Origin: Mesorhabditis belari
Lineage: Eukaryota > Nematoda > Chromadorea > Rhabditida > Rhabditidae
DNA length: 64,000 nt
Assembly: GCA_958450365.1 (NCBI GenBank)
Contig: CAUEEP010000752.1
Coordinates: forward strand, 496,001-560,000
Reading direction: 5' to 3'
Position numbers and translations under genes: made by a program. Positions 44,310-55,800 of the stretch are shown one piece after another. Position 1 is the first letter of the stretch. The number at the start of each line of letters is the position of its first letter. Below the pieces are notes generated by a model. The model searched no databases. It saw only the letters and a program-made list of their open reading frames with translations, and was not told the origin of the DNA.

Positions 44310-44381
44310 GCCCTTATAGCTCAGTGGTAGAGCGTTGGTCTTGTAAACCAAAGGTCGGTAGTTCGATCCTGCCTGGGGGCA
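44310..44381 (+). tRNA. tRNA-Thr (TGT)
   Basis: 72 nt. Acceptor GCCCTTA / TGGGGGC pairs with two G-U; anticodon stem TTGGT/ACCAA with loop CTTGTAA, anticodon TGT; T arm GGTAGTTCGATCCTGCC. Sits in the spacer of the palindrome. With AGT and CGT neighbours, the cluster can read all four Thr codons. Confidence 0.93.
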
Positions 44382-44458
44382 TGAAATTTTTGGATTGATT
44401 TTGAGCCTTGTTCAGTACCCTTAATCTCAATATACATTGTCACTTTATACAACTCATC

Positions 44459-44543
44459 GCCCGTTTAGCTCAGTGGCAGAGCGTCTGTCTCGTAAAAGAA
44501 TTGAGTCAACAGAAGGTCATCAGTTCAATCCTGATAGTGGGCA
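44459..44543 (+). tRNA. tRNA-Thr (CGT) with 13-base intron
   Basis: Inverted duplicate of 44088-44172 with the same intron and stems. Confidence 0.88.
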
Positions 44544-44610
44544 ATTCCTTTTTGAAATCCAAGGGGAATTGTGCCATTCATGAGAATACTATGAATTCTT
44601 GGATCTCATC

Positions 44611-44699
44611 GTCTCATTGGCTCAGTGGCAGAGCGTCTGTCTAGTAAACTTCAATGCCTAGTAAACAGAAGGTCGCTGGTTCGATTCCAGCATGAGACA
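44611..44699 (+). tRNA. tRNA-Thr (AGT) with 17-base insertion in the anticodon loop
   Basis: Identical in its stems to 43949-44020, but the loop reads CTAGTAA, then acttcaatgc, then CTAGTAA again before ACAGA. The insert is either a young intron after position 37 or a duplication that breaks the gene. Which one depends on whether the splicing endonuclease accepts it. Confidence 0.75.
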
Positions 44700-47235
44700 T
44701 ATTTTTGAAATGCTTTATGTTTCCAATCCCTTCCCGGTTTTCCTTCAACCATTTGGCCTCGAGAATTTGTCTATGATCGGAATCCAATGAATCCAATGTC
44801 AATAATCGAGAAAATTACGGTTAGAATTGCCACCTTTGGTTGATTCGTTCACAATGGAGAACCCGACAACCCATTTCTGTTTTGAATGGTTTTAGGGTTT
44901 TCCGAGAAAAATGGCTCACCCTAAATGCCCGTTTAAGTTCACGACTTGACCTTGGATTACCGTTTCCGGTGTAAAAAATGAAAAGTTTAAAAAGTTCAGT
45001 ACAGAGTGCGGCAGAATTATGATTGCTTTATCAATTTATTGAGTCTAACTCAGCTCTCGATATCTCAAATGAAAGAATTCTTTTTTTGCTAGTATATTCT
45101 GAGTTATTTGCTCCAGGAAAAACATTATTGGATAAAGGGAAGTGTTTCCTAAAAGTTCTGAAAATTATTCAAAGTGGGCGCGTCGGAAATTCCCCGATTG
45201 AACTACTATGAATCGTTCAAAGATTCTATTTATGATCACGATTGCCCAAAAACATGGACATGTTTAAGAAGTTTAATAAAACATTGGAATTCAATGAAAG
45301 AAGCGGTTTTTTGCAAAAATTTCTATCAGAAATCTACGAAAACCGTGAAATCTAGTACTGGACAAAAGATAATCAAAAGAGTTTATCTTCATCTTTGAAG
45401 AGCTATAATCGAGCCTTTCCATCGTAAACTAGAAGGGGTTATAATGATTCTGAAAGCTGAAAACGAGCTCTATAAGATGCTCTATCGCCTTTTATTATTA
45501 TTTTGACTTTTGACACATTTCGGGGTGCGCAAAATAGGGTTTGAAAAAACGACGTTTTCAGCTCTCAGTTTCAGCTTTCAGTTTTTCTTGTTGATGCCAT
45601 GCTCTAATCATCTTGAAACCGTGTTTTTTGGAAAGAACTTGCAAAACTACCCCTAGAAATCTTTGATTCGAATATTTATTGCTGTCTCAAAGTTCTAAAA
45701 AACCCAACTTCGCATTACCGTCGTTTTTTGAGACTGAAGACGATTGAGAGACCGAATCCAAAATTTTACTTAAACAATACTTAATTTAAAATGAAAGAAA
45801 GCAATGGGAAAAGTTGTGTTTTAAAAAGAGCAAGAGATAGCGAAAAGAAAACGAAATAAGAGATGAAATGATAGAGTTGAGAACTCAGTCAAACTCAATA
45901 ACTTGAGTTTTCATATTTCTACCGCATCATGTAGATCATTTTAAATCTTCTAAGATTTTTATCTTTAAGAGTTTTTTTTGACAATCCCTTAAAGTTATTT
46001 GAATACTCAAGCCAAGATTTCCTGGAGTCAAACAGTGCATAAAGACTAAATAACACTTCCGGTAACACCTTTTCTTTTGAGGGTAAATAGACGACTAACA
46101 AGTGTCATTGTCTAACAAGTGCTATTGGATATTTCTCAATGATTGAATCAAAAAGCACACCGACAACCGTTGATTCCCCTTTTTAACCCCATTTTTTTGA
46201 TAAACAGCCGCCAATCGATTTGAAGTGATTTCTCACTGTGAGTCAAGCACTTCTCTGTAGACAATATCTGCTAAGTCTTTGCCTATTGGTTGCAAATTGT
46301 GACAACTGCTGATTAAAGATACTCTGCTGATTAAAGATACTCTTACTTGCTACTTTTTTTTGCTTTCTTGCTGTAAGAGCTGTTTACAAACTCTAAGATT
46401 GATGACTATGTACAGAGGGACACAAAAGTTCGAAACCTTCTTGTCCTCCGGTCGTCAAATTCAGCGTTAAAGATAACAACTATAATAGTTTATAATCATA
46501 GCAACTTTGTTCTAAATTTAACGCACAAACAAATTGATTTATTAATTGGCATTATATCGCCAATTAATTAGCAATATATCGCCAGAATCAACGCAATCAA
46601 ATGCCTGGCCGCCTGAATATTCCCTAAAAACTATCTGAATTTTCTGAAATTTCTTAGTAAACCTAGTCAGTCATAAGGAATTCTATTCTTTAAATTCTTT
46701 TTAAACGAATAGAAAAAAGTGCGGGTTGATTAAAGCTGAAACGCAAAACTTATAGCTTTAAAAATTTGGCGAGTCGTCATCGGATTTCAAATTTTAACTG
46801 TCGTTTCACTTACAAAATATTAAGTTGGCAAAGAAGTGTTTTCGCAATTTTTCAGAATATCTAAACTAAACCATCAAAATGCTCTTTTATGACTTTTCTC
46901 TAATAAAAAGTTATGTAATAATCCGATTTTAAATCAAGGTTATCTAGAATAGAAAAATTTATTTCAAGAAAGTCAATTTTTGTGAGTGCTTTCAATCAAA
47001 AACTGATTCCAAAAGAAATAAAAGGTCTTTGGATTTGAAATTAATTGCAAAAGTAGACATAATTATAAATTTATTTGAAATTTTGAAAACATACATGGTG
47101 TTTTGATAGATTCCGAGTCAAAATTATTACGAGTTTCTTTAGTTCAGGTACATGAGTGGATTCTCGCATGATATTTATTAAATACTCCGGAAAATAACTG
47201 CATTTTTCTTAATGATTTCCAATCGCCAAAAATTT
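44700..47235. other. no gene identified
   Basis: AT-rich. Two overlapping plus-strand frames at 45023-45398 (one has DCPKTWTCLRSLIKHWNSMK) and a minus frame at 45919-46101 look slightly protein-like but have no splice or homology support. The upstream exons of the GPCR fragment at 47661 would be expected here but were not found. Confidence 0.4.
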
Positions 47236-47237
47236 TA

Positions 47238-47345
47238 ATTTAAAAAAATCAAATTAATCAAAATAACAACCGCTAGAATCAATACACTTTTGCCAACGCG
47301 TAGCCAGTTTTTCGATCCCTGCAGCAAAGTCGGCTTGTCTAGAGG
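47238..47345 (-). pseudogene. mariner transposase C-terminal relic
   Basis: Minus strand encodes DFAAGIEKLATRWQKCIDSS followed by GCYFD and a stop, the typical mariner end (G...L..RW.KCI...G.YF). Neighbouring transposase sequence is gone. A palindrome with gtcaagatcgagttttca follows at 47495-47600. Confidence 0.75.
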
Positions 47346-47660
47346 CGATGAAGTTGATAGAATTTGTATTCGATAGAATTTTTCACCTTTGATTCGTTCT
47401 TGGAAATTTTATCTAGGACTTTTGTCTCTGGGTTTCAAAAAGGTTCCGACCGATTTTGTGTTCACAGATCTATTCGATGATCTTAATAGGGAATGTTGTC
47501 AAGTCAAGATCGAGTTTTCAGATTCAGGATCCCCAATGAAAACTCTATCAGATGGGCCAAGACCCATGTGAAAACTCGATCTTGACTTGACAAAATTCCC
47601 TAGTTAAAACCTTCAATTACTTAAACTAATTGTAAAAAATGTGTCATTAAAAATATCTAG

Positions 47661-48051
47661 TTGATCTTTTTGGTGACAATATCTTTTCTACCTTGGATTA
47701 TATTATTTTTATCAATAATTGTTCAAGATAAGGAAACAAGTAAGTATTTAAAACTCCTATTTATATGGTTTCCTTCTCAGGAGAAATTTTATCTAATGCA
47801 CTAATGATAACCACTTTGCATTCTTCCGGCAATTGTCTCATCGTTCTTTTTGTGACAAAATACTATCGAGATCTTTTCATTAAACTTTATCAGGTAAGTG
47901 AATAGACAAAGAATGCGACATTGACAATAATTTGATTGGAAAATTTCATTTTCAGCATCTCAAAAAGCGATTCACATCACGAATTGGAGATTCAACGATA
48001 GTTAAACCGCAACCACGAAAACCTGATGTTATTCGATCTGATCAATCATGA
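47661..48051 (+). CDS. GPCR C-terminal fragment (TM6, TM7, tail), three exons
   Basis: Exons 47661-47739, 47781-47893 and 47956-48051 (stop 48049-48051) join in phase. Exon 1 is a hydrophobic segment with a TM6-type proline (LVTISFLPWIILFLSIIV). Exon 2 has NALMITTLHSSGNCLIVLF followed by a basic helix (VTKYYRDLFIKLYQ), like TM7 plus helix 8 of nematode peptide-type receptors, though without a strict NPxxY. Exon 3 is a basic tail. TM1-5 were not found upstream, where a mariner relic lies, so this may be the end of a long gene or a truncated pseudogene. Confidence 0.6.
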
Positions 48052-48168
48052 AAACGAAATTTGGTCTTTTATTGCAATGAAGTGTTTATAAAATACTCAT
48101 CTGAGCTGCATTTTCAAGCACAATCTTTCCAAGTACCCTTAAAAGATACCTCGGTATGTATAATAGTC

Positions 48169-48655
48169 GGGAGTGGGACAAATGCGACCTTTTTTTTGCG
48201 CACCCGGACATTTGCGCACCTTTTTTTTCGCACCTTGCCCATTAGCGCACCTTTTTTCGCGTTTTAAAAAAGCACTAAAAAGCTAATATTAACCAATTTC
48301 TATTCAAAAAGTTGTTTTTCTAGGTAATTTTAGGGCGTAGAATCGAAATTTTGACATATCAGAGCTTGTGGAAGCCAACGGACGGAGGTATACAAAGAGA
48401 AAAATCGATAATTTTCTGTAATTTGACCTACCCGTTTTGTCTTTCAAATTGGTTCCACACGCTCTGTTATGTCAAAATTTGAATTCTACACCCTCAAATT
48501 ACCTAAAAAAACAACTTTTGAATAGAAATTGGTTAATATTAGCTTTTAGAGCTTTTTTAAAACGCGAAAAAAGGTGCGCTAATGGGCAAGGTGCGGAAAA
48601 AAAGGTGCGCAAATGTCCGGGTGCGCAAAAAAAAGGTCGCATTTGTCCCACTCCC
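48169..48655. mobile_element. family C palindrome
   Basis: Ends gggagtgggacaaatgcgac and gtcgcatttgtcccactccc. Inner arms carry aattttagggcgtagaatcg and complement with a few differences. It begins about 120 bases after the GPCR stop. Confidence 0.9.
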
Positions 48656-48752
48656 AAAAAAAGTCATGTTTGCATGAAAAATAAGAAAAACCATGTTTTA
48701 TAGTAGCTTTCAATTTCTGGAAAGGGAAATCCGGCTGAGTACTTTTAAACAA

Positions 48753-48850
48753 GATCGAGCACTTTGATGAGATCATCTTTTTCCATCGATTGTCACTTCG
48801 TCGCCATTTTTTTGTAATCAGATCTCAGAATCCAAATTCTGCTGAGTTGT
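48753..48850 (-). pseudogene. inverted, broken copy of the golgin first exon and 5' UTR
   Basis: On the minus strand this reads like 52850-52938: the ATGGCGACGAAG start, caatcgatggaaaaagatga and tcatcaaagtgctc, with about 30 bases of upstream sequence. One T-to-G change makes codon 5 TGA, and similarity ends after GTGCTC inside the exon. It is about 4 kb from the parent in opposite orientation. Confidence 0.85.
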
Positions 48851-48961
48851 GAATGGGGTTTTTTCTTTTTTTCTTTTTTTTCTTAAAATTTTTCTTAAAC
48901 GAGCCACTTCGATCGGTTTTTTTCAAAAATTTCTGTCAAATTAAACTTTTCATCTAGGGAC

Positions 48962-49977
48962 TCATCTATCTGACTTTATGCTGATGACGCTAAACTAACC
49001 TTTAAAATTCCCATCAAAGATGAAGCCGCTAAGCTTGCTTCTTTAAGAGACGCCATGTCAGATCTTGATCTGGTTGAAAAATGGTCCCATAATTGGAAAT
49101 TAGCTTTAGCGTCTACGAAATCCCGTCATTTCTCCACCGGAAATGCTATTTTCCCGCTGAAAATTAATTCTACACCATTAAACAGAATTGGCAAAGCGGA
49201 TTATATCAGAGATCTTGGAGTCCATATTTCCCCACCTTTAAATTTGTCAAAACACATTGAAATTATTTGCCGTAAAGCTTCTTTTGTTTTTGTCTCTAGT
49301 CGTATCCTAAAAGCAATTTGTTATCCGAAAGTTGACACTTACAGAAAGTGTTTCATCACTTACGTTAGACCCATTCTAGAGTATGCATCTATAGTTTGGT
49401 CTCCACATACACAAGTTGATATATCTCGCCTAGAAAAAATCCAGCAGAGATATACTAAGATAGCTCTATGGAAAATAGATTTTTCCAAATTTGCATACTT
49501 TAGTTACACAGATAGGCTCAAAATTTTTGATCTTAAATCTCTTAGACACCGCCGCTTGGTCACGGATTTAATAGAATGTTTCAAAATTGTAAAGGGCAGG
49601 CAACCTATCCCTCTTTTTCGAGATTTATTCAAAGTTAATCCCATGGTTAGTTCAAGGAGAGGATCTTTCGTTTTAGAAATTCCAGTCACCTCCGTATAAG
49701 TTTGTTTATAACTCTTTTCCAATAAGAACTGCCAGAATTTGGAATCGACTCCCCAGAGTTTTGAGAGAGTCCAATAGTCTCGAAACCTTTAAATTATCTG
49801 TAGATGATCTTGATCTTGAAGCTCTAGTGGATCCTTGACGTTATCTGTGCTGCCCACATTTTACATATATTATATCGTGTTTCTTTTTATCGGCCCTTTT
49901 CGTGTTATGTGTTTTAATCTTAAATCTAGCGCACTTTATCTCAGGTCCTGAATAAAGTATCTATATTAAAAAAAAAA
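48962..49977 (+). pseudogene. 5'-truncated non-LTR retrotransposon (LINE), reverse transcriptase end
   Basis: Reading starts in the RT palm with LYADDAKLTFKI (YADD catalytic motif), then WSHNWKLALASTKSRHFSTG, YIRDLGVHISPPLNLSKHI, ILKAICYPKVDTYRKCFI, YVRPILEYASIVWSPH and IQQRYTKIALW, the usual RT thumb region of these elements. The main frame stops at 49699; a +1 frame continues FVYNSFPIRTARIWNRLP to 49838, so there is one frameshift. The 3' end carries aataaagtatctatatt and a short A tract at 49965-49977. Endonuclease and ORF1 are absent. Clade not decided. Confidence 0.8.
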
Positions 49978-50054
49978 ATATCTGAAAAGAATTATTGCAA
50001 TAAACATTCTATTTAATAAAAATTTATTTCAAAATTCAAAATCAAAATTCATTT

Positions 50055-50165
50055 TGATTTTGATAATCTGTCAGAGGGATTTGAAAAATTCCTTCAGATT
50101 CGGAATCAGCACAATTTTCCGCATCTAAAAAAGGCACTCCCAGGAAAATCCTATAGAAAACACAT
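50055..50165. repeat. dispersed repeat, also at 52285-52395
   Basis: About 105 bases (ctgtcagagggatttg start, cctatagaaaac end) with high identity between copies. The following sequence differs. Confidence 0.8.
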
Positions 50166-50364
50166 TTTTGCCTTATTTCGCGTCGATGTGCGATGTGATA
50201 TCCTTGGAATCCTTAGGATTGCCTAGGAGGACAAGTGAGGCTCTCACTTTTCCTCCTCCTTCCCCTTTCACTCATTTGCAATCTATTCGTCTTATCGTAC
50301 TATTGTAAATAAAGATACATATCTTCCGGGTATGTAACTGCAGTTCAGGTCGGTCATTTCGCAA

Positions 50365-50940
50365 GAACTCCCCTCTAATATTTTGGAGGAGTTGAGTTGG
50401 GTTGTCGGGGTGTTAGAGATAGCAGGATATCAAAAGGATCCACTCTCTTTAACTTAACCCAAATTCTAGTTCATATCCGTTTACTCCTAGGAAAGAACAA
50501 CATAGAGTAGAGCTTTATAAATTTCCAATGTAAAGGCCGTAAAATTTTGTCCGGCAAAATTTGTTAAGGAAAAATTTGTATGAAGAAGTTTGTGCTCTTT
50601 GTTTACTTTGAATGATTTTACTTTAGATTTATGAAATAATACTGACTTAACTTTGGACTTTTGCTTAATTTTAAGAATGGACTGGTCATTTTTCTTCTAA
50701 AAGCTCTTGGTCCTATAATTTTGTCGGGCATTGTATTTCAAACAATATTAAACGAACCTTTCTCTGTTCACAAGTGCAAAAGTCTTATTTTTATCACAGG
50801 GACTCCCCTCTAATACGTTGGAGGAGTTGAGTCGGCTTGTCGGGGTGTTAGAGATGGCAGGGTATCAAAGAGGGTCCACTCTCTTTACCTTAACCCAAAT
50901 TCTAGTCCATATCCGTTTACTCCTGGGAAAGAACAGTACT
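50365..50940. repeat. about 135-bp direct repeat, two copies
   Basis: 50367-50500 and 50803-50936 share aactcccctctaatattttg / gactcccctctaatacgttg and atatccgtttactcctaggaa / atatccgtttactcctggga. They might be ends of a degraded LTR element, but no coding sequence supports this. Confidence 0.55.
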
Positions 50941-51114
50941 CTTCAAGTCTATCTAATTTCTCAAGATTACTGTACTTCTTAAAGCTTTAAATAACAATTA
51001 CCGTAAGAATCATTGGCTTTCATTAAAAATAAAGATTAGATTGGTGTAGTTTTAAAAGACTTAAAAGATAAACATTTTATAATTGGTAAATAGGTTATGA
51101 TGAGTGAAAAGTAC

Positions 51115-52080
51115 TATTGGGTTGGTGAATTGAAAAGTGCGGGACTTTGAACTAAAATTTATTCAACATAAAACCATCAATTCATTCGAAATAATTTCCA
51201 TTATTATTGACGACTTCTGCCCATTTTACAGGCAATTTGCGGATTCCTCTTTCTTAGTAGGATTTTGGTTTGTGTGTGAGACAAGTGTGAGACTCAAAAA
51301 CGAAGGACTGGAGATGTCCCAGTTTGAGCACTTTCTTCAAAAGAAACCCATTTTGATGTCAATGGAAAAGTTGAAGAGAATCGAAAATTAAGCTTATAGC
51401 CAAATTTTCAAAAAGATACACTTAGTTATTTCAATCATCAATCTGATTTTCAGTGCAAAGAGAATTTTTCCATGGTGTCGAGTGTTTTCTGTTCAATTTA
51501 AATGTTTATATTCAGAATATTATAAATATTGAAGTACAGCGTATTGATTGAAAAACGTGTCACTTTACTACAATAGATATATCATATTTGCTGATTGGCA
51601 AGGACTCATATTCAGCTGGAAAGGAGACACAGTAATCCCGGATTACGATAGTTTTCGTAAAGAATACAGTAGCTAGACTACGGTAGCATTACGGCAGCAT
51701 TACTGTAACTATATTAAGACAGCTGAACTATGGTAAGTTTTAACGAGAGGCGGTAGTTTTTTTTAAACTCGAAAGAGCGAAAGAGCTATTACTAATCTAT
51801 TGGGTTGGTGAATTGAAAACTGCCGGACTTTGAACTAAAATTTATTCAACATAAAACCATCAATTCATTCGAAATAATTTCCATTATTATTGACGACTTC
51901 TGCCCATTTTACAGGCAATTTGCGGATTCCTCTTTCGTGGTAGGATTTTGGTTGATGTGTGAGACAAGTGTGAGACTCAAAAACGGAGGACTGGAGATGT
52001 CCCAGTTTGAGCACTTTCTTCAAAAGAAACCCATTTTGGTGTCAATAGGAAAGTTGTAGAGAATCAAAAATTAGGCTTAT
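51115..52080 (-). pseudogene. two tandem mariner 3' ends
   Basis: Blocks 51115-51392 and 51799-52080 are near-identical. Each starts with a mariner inverted end (attgggttggtgaattgaaa). On the minus strand each ends a transposase frame with GIRKLPVKWAEVVNNNGNYF and a stop, close to the mariner C-terminal pattern. The catalytic parts are missing. These belong to a different subfamily from the 16690 element. Confidence 0.8.
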
Positions 52081-52884
52081 AATTTCTTTAAAGATGTTAT
52101 AACTTTGTAGAGTTGAGCAAATTTGATGATTTTTGTATCAAAATGTTCGTAAGAGTCTCTAGAATAAAACTTATCTCCTCGTTTTTGGTTCTGGAACCTC
52201 GTTGTCGAGTTACGAGCTCCAGACTGCAGGGTACCAGAAAATTTCCCATACAAAATGACCAAAAAACCGCTAAAACCCAATTTAAAAAATTTCTGTCAGA
52301 GGGATTTGGAAAATTCCTTCAGATTCGGAATCAGCACAATTTTCCACATCTAAAAAAGGCACTCCCAGGAAAATCCTATAGAAAACGCATTTTCGCGCCG
52401 ATGTGCATCGCCCCTTCTCGAAAGGGATAAGCACAGGGGAGAACACATTTACATAAGAATAGACAAATCATTCAATAATAACAATAGTAACTAAAATATC
52501 AGTTTGGCTCGAAGCTGACAGTAATTAGATAAAAGAAATCTTTTGAAAGATAGAATAAAAGATTATTTGAAATAAATTCTGTGAGGATTCAGGATGCTGA
52601 AAGATTTAAAATTATATCGAAAATTTCCAAAATTACGATAGTTTTTGAAAATTGACAGATTTCAGAGAAGCATTTATTTACTGCATTTTTGAGGAGTCAT
52701 AGCGCAGACAGAAAAGAGCGTTGCAGAGAGCGCAGAGCGTGCTGCCACATCTTATCGACAAACTACAACCTTTTCCGATACACATACAAAGATTTTCCTA
52801 GATTCTTAATATAGCTAGTTTACTTTATGTAAAAATTTTAGTATTATGTAATTTGGATTCTGCTGAGATCTAATTACAAAAAAA

Positions 52885-55800
52885 ATGGCGACGAAGTTAC
52901 AATCGATGGAAAAAGATGATCTCATCAAAGTGCTCAAAAAGACTTTGGAACAACAAAAACATCTGAAAGAGCAATTGGCACAAGCGACAAAAGAAAAGGT
53001 GAGAAAATGGTACAATGATAGAATTATTTTTGCAGTTTTGCAAATGGTTTATGACTTGTTAGATAAAACAAGTTTCAGTCGGCTTCAGTGAGCTAAACGG
53101 ATATTAGACTAGTACTAAACATTAAACTAATACTTCAACGAGCTAAACTAATATTAAACCAATACTAAACGGATATTAGACTAATACTAAACATTAAACC
53201 AATACTTCAACGAACTAAACTGATACTAAACCAATACTAAACGGATATTAGACTAATACTAGACATTAAACTAATACTTCAGCGAGCTAAATTGATACTA
53301 GACCAATACTAAACTGATATTAAACGAATACTAAACATTAAACTAATACTTCAACGAGCTAAACTGATACTAAACCAATACTAAGCTGATATTAAACGAA
53401 TACTAAGCATTAAACTAATACTTCAGCGAACTAAATTGATACTAAACCAATACTAGACTGATGTTAAACGAATACTAAACGCGTAAGTTTCATTTTCATC
53501 GAAAACAATACTGTATAAGTCCAATTTGAACATTCAAAGCATCTCCTTCTAATAGTAAGAGAATAGTTGAATTTAAATTAGTCAAGATCTGAATTTTCCA
53601 CAATTTATCCATCAAGCTGAATCATTCAATTTCAGGAAGATGCTCTATCACAGCTCTCAGCTACGACAAGCAATGAAACTGCTCTGAAATCCCCAAAACA
53701 GGAGAACGGATTCTCGAATCATGAGGTAGAAAAACATCCAAGCACATAATAGAAGCTTTCTCGTCCGAGAAAATTAAATACGTTTATTCACACAAATACT
53801 GTGATACAAACAATACACAAGCAAGCCCCTAAGCCCTAAATATAGGAAAGAAAAAACTAATAATCTAGCCGACGGGATTGAACCCTTGACCTATTGACTA
53901 AGATACAGGGAACTTGTCGACCACGACGGCATTTAAAAATGGCAAAACTTTTAGGTGGATGAGCTACGAGCCGAGTTGAAAGCTGAGTATGAAGCAAAGT
54001 TGAGTCGGGAAAAGGGCTTAACTTCGGAGGCGTCAAGCTCGCTGAAGGCAATGAGCATAGAGTTGGCTGATTACGATAAACAGGTGACTAAAAGAGTTCA
54101 AAAAATAGAATTATGGGAATAATAGACAAAATCTGCAAATACTTTTTCGTTTAGATCAAATCCTTCAAAGAAGAGAAATCGTCGATGGCAACAAAATTGG
54201 AGACGGCACTCAAAGAGCATGACGAGTTGAGCAAGAGCTTGACCACTTGTCAAGAAGAGCTGAAGAATGTTGGTTTAAATCTAGATTCACTATTTAATAA
54301 CTAGCTACTATCATAGACAGGGTATCCACCAATTATGGTGACATTAGCATTAATACATTTTCTTAAGCGCTTTGGGAAATCATCAATGGCTTTTTCAATG
54401 GTGCTGATAGAGATTTCGTTCCATGCCTTGATTAAATCTCTTTTCAAAGAATCAATCGATTTGTGGGCTTTAGCAAATACCTTGCTTTTAAGAATCATAT
54501 TGAGTATGGGATTCAGCTCGGGCGAGTTTGATGGCCATTGGCCTAGGCGTTGTTGACTGATGTCCACGGTAATGCAATCTGGGAAGTTGTTGGAGATCAA
54601 ATCTTGTGTAACAACAGCCTTGTGAGATGGAGAATCGCCTTTTTGAAAAACCAAATCATTATTGGCACCAAAGTGCGCTTGAAATCAAAGCAAAACTTCC
54701 TTTTCAATCATATCGACGTAAACTTTCTTGTCAAGTTTGACTCCAGCGGGAATGAAGATCAAGGGCGTCTTCATGAATGACACCGGCCCAAACCATGATT
54801 TTTTGAGGCTTTTTTTGTCTTGAAACAATTCTGTCGTCTAACGGAAGAGGTTCTTTGGACCAAGTTCGATCGTTCTGATGGTTGTGGGCCTGCTCAATAT
54901 CAAACCACTTTTCATCCGTAAAGAGGATCTTCCGGTCTCGGCCAGCAGCAAATCACCTTAAAAGTCGTTTGCAACGTTCCAAACGTTTTCTCTTCATTGG
55001 ATCTGCCAAAAATGTTCTTTTATCCCTTTTCTGGCTTTCATTCCGGTTGTTTTGAGGATTCGATGAGCCGTTCTGATGAGAAATTTTTCCAATACGAACA
55101 GACTTGGCCATTTTTCAAACAGAATTCTTTCAGGAGTTGGGGGTTTCTTTTAAGTCGATCAAAAATCATCATTCGTTGAATTGTTGGCAATCTTTGGTGG
55201 ACCTTTACGATCTTCATTGGAGCCCGTTTCTTTTAAACACTTCAGAGCGCGAAAAACATTCTGTCACTTTTTTTCCCGTTCTATCCACTGTCTCACAAGA
55301 GTCGAGATATCTCTGCGAGTGTTTTTCCTTGCTGATGAAGAGTAATAATGGCTGGATACAGCTCTTTCTTAGACTTCATATTTAAAAAACAACCAAATCA
55401 TCGAATTAATAAGAAAACAAGAAAAAAAGAAAGACAGAAAGAAGTTAAAGGCAGTAGATGCGCGTAGCGGATTGCCTCTTAAGTGCCTCGTAAAAGTTCT
55501 GAAACTTTGTCAGAAATTGCACATTCCATAAGCCATATTTCTATAGAAAAACAACCAAATTAGATTTGCTTTATTCATTGCTGAGAAAACTCAAAAACTT
55601 TGAAAATAAACGACGCATAAATTTTTTTGTAAAGTTTTTTAGTTTTCTCAGCAATGGATAAAGCAAATCCAATTTATTTTGTTTCTATAGATGTGCTTAT
55701 GGAATATGCAAGTTTTAACAAAATTCCAGAACTTTTAGTTAAAAACCCGCAATTTGGTGCAACTTTTTGTCTCTCAGGTGAGTGGGCGGGGCTTCGTCAT

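Noticed and set aside
49504..49722. Minus-strand ORF opposite the LINE
   Set aside because: Antisense shadow of the reverse transcriptase frame.
51137..51391. 84-codon plus-strand ORF, repeated at 51.8 kb
   Set aside because: The minus strand encodes the mariner C-terminus here; the plus frame is its shadow.
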